Assembly (NCBI RefSeq): GCF_036208045.1
Contig: NZ_CP121472.1
Coordinates: 620,001-684,000 of the forward strand
Direction: 5' to 3'
DNA length: 64,000 bases
From: Thiorhodovibrio winogradskyi
GTDB lineage: Bacteria; Pseudomonadota; Gammaproteobacteria; Chromatiales; Chromatiaceae
A program made the translations under genes and the position numbers. Positions 63,718 through 64,000 of the stretch are shown piece after piece. The stretch's first letter is position 1. Each line of letters opens with the position of its first letter. The notes below the pieces were generated by a model. The model was given only the letters and a program-made list of their open reading frames with translations, was not told the DNA's origin and made no database searches.

Positions 63718-64000
63718 GCTGCCTCCTTCTGGTCGGACCTGAACAACTGGTCGAGGCGTTCGATAACGGCAAGCGGTGGCCGATCCGACCAGACGCCAGC
63801 GCTGGAGCCCTGCTCCGGATGCATCCCGCGCAGGAACAGATAGCGCACGCCGCCGAAGTGCGTCTCGTAGTGGTAGCCCGGCAGGCGTTGGCGCAGGTAG
63901 CGATGCAGGGCCAGGGTGTAGAGCAGATATTGCAGGTCGTAGCGATGCGCGCGGATGGCCTGGGCCATGCCCTCTTGGCGATAGGCGGCAAAGGTGCGCC
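63714..64000 (-). CDS. recB: Exodeoxyribonuclease V subunit beta (RecB), C-terminal part
   Basis: The end of RecB, open to the right edge. Visible are the nuclease-domain tail motifs HRYDLQYLLYTLALHRYLRQ and HFGGVRYLFLRGMHPEQ, where the QYLLYTLALHRYL helix follows the catalytic Lys region of RecB. The last residues DQLFRSDQKEAA end at 63714. Overlaps recD by ATGA as in typical recBD operons. Confidence 0.93.
   Translation of the reverse strand, partial: RTFAAYRQEGMAQAIRAHRYDLQYLLYTLALHRYLRQRLPGYHYETHFGGVRYLFLRGMHPEQGSSAGVWSDRPPLAVIERLDQLFRSDQKEAA

Overview
The window looks like chromosome of a GC-rich gammaproteobacterium, probably a purple sulfur bacterium or relative (Chromatiales). This rests on the efp/epmA/epmB cluster, a FimX-like c-di-GMP protein and overall gene style; no phylogeny was possible. 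Conserved chromosomal genes lie at both ends: FimX-like, epmB, efp, epmA, DUF389, sufE and tRNA-Lys at 1-6131, and recD and recB at 61813-64000. Between them is about 55 kb of accessory DNA that reads as a degraded integrative conjugative element carrying a large anti-phage defence island.

Left accessory part (6132-14700): tandem 11-bp repeats beside the tRNA, an AlpA regulator, a LexA-like peptidase gene broken by an amber codon, RecD2 helicase, an SRAP (YedK/HMCES-type) protein, several small proteins, and a MerR / VWA-domain pair. No integrase is visible next to the tRNA.

Defence island (14770-43393): first a module I do not recognise as a named system, made of a 1555-aa sacsin/Hsp90-like (GHKL) ATPase, a second GHKL ATPase split by a frameshift at a G7 tract, and an SNF2-type helicase. 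A 23-bp near-perfect palindrome follows, then a complete BREX type 3 gene set (brxF, brxC, pglXI, brxHII, pglZ, brxA). Two genes are embedded in it: an AlbA_2/Schlafen-type protein between brxC and pglXI, and an AIPR-family protein between pglXI and brxHII. A NERD-domain SF1 helicase closes the island. The central part of the BREX methyltransferase gene is much more AT-rich than its ends, which suggests a swapped specificity region.

Conjugation part (43454-56946, nearly all on the minus strand): an F/SXT-type type IV secretion operon read from right to left: dsbC (with an in-frame TGA), traV split in two lipoprotein genes, a pilin, a small free-standing RRXRR (PLMP, IscB N-terminal-like) protein, traC, trbI, an S26 peptidase (traF), a trbC-traW fusion, traU and traN. 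Regulators (XRE and Crp-like, divergent from an AcaB/DUF1845 gene) and a lytic transglycosylase follow. traL, traE, traK, traB, traG, traH, traD and a relaxase are absent from the window, so the element does not look self-transmissible as seen here. A further island (57810-61135) holds a UvrD-like helicase, a small overlapping ORF and the C-terminal remnant of a larger protein.

The main signals worth following are the GHKL/GHKL/SNF2 module with its poly-G frameshift, the BREX-3 locus with embedded AlbA_2 and AIPR genes and an operator-like palindrome, and the RRXRR protein inside a conjugation operon.
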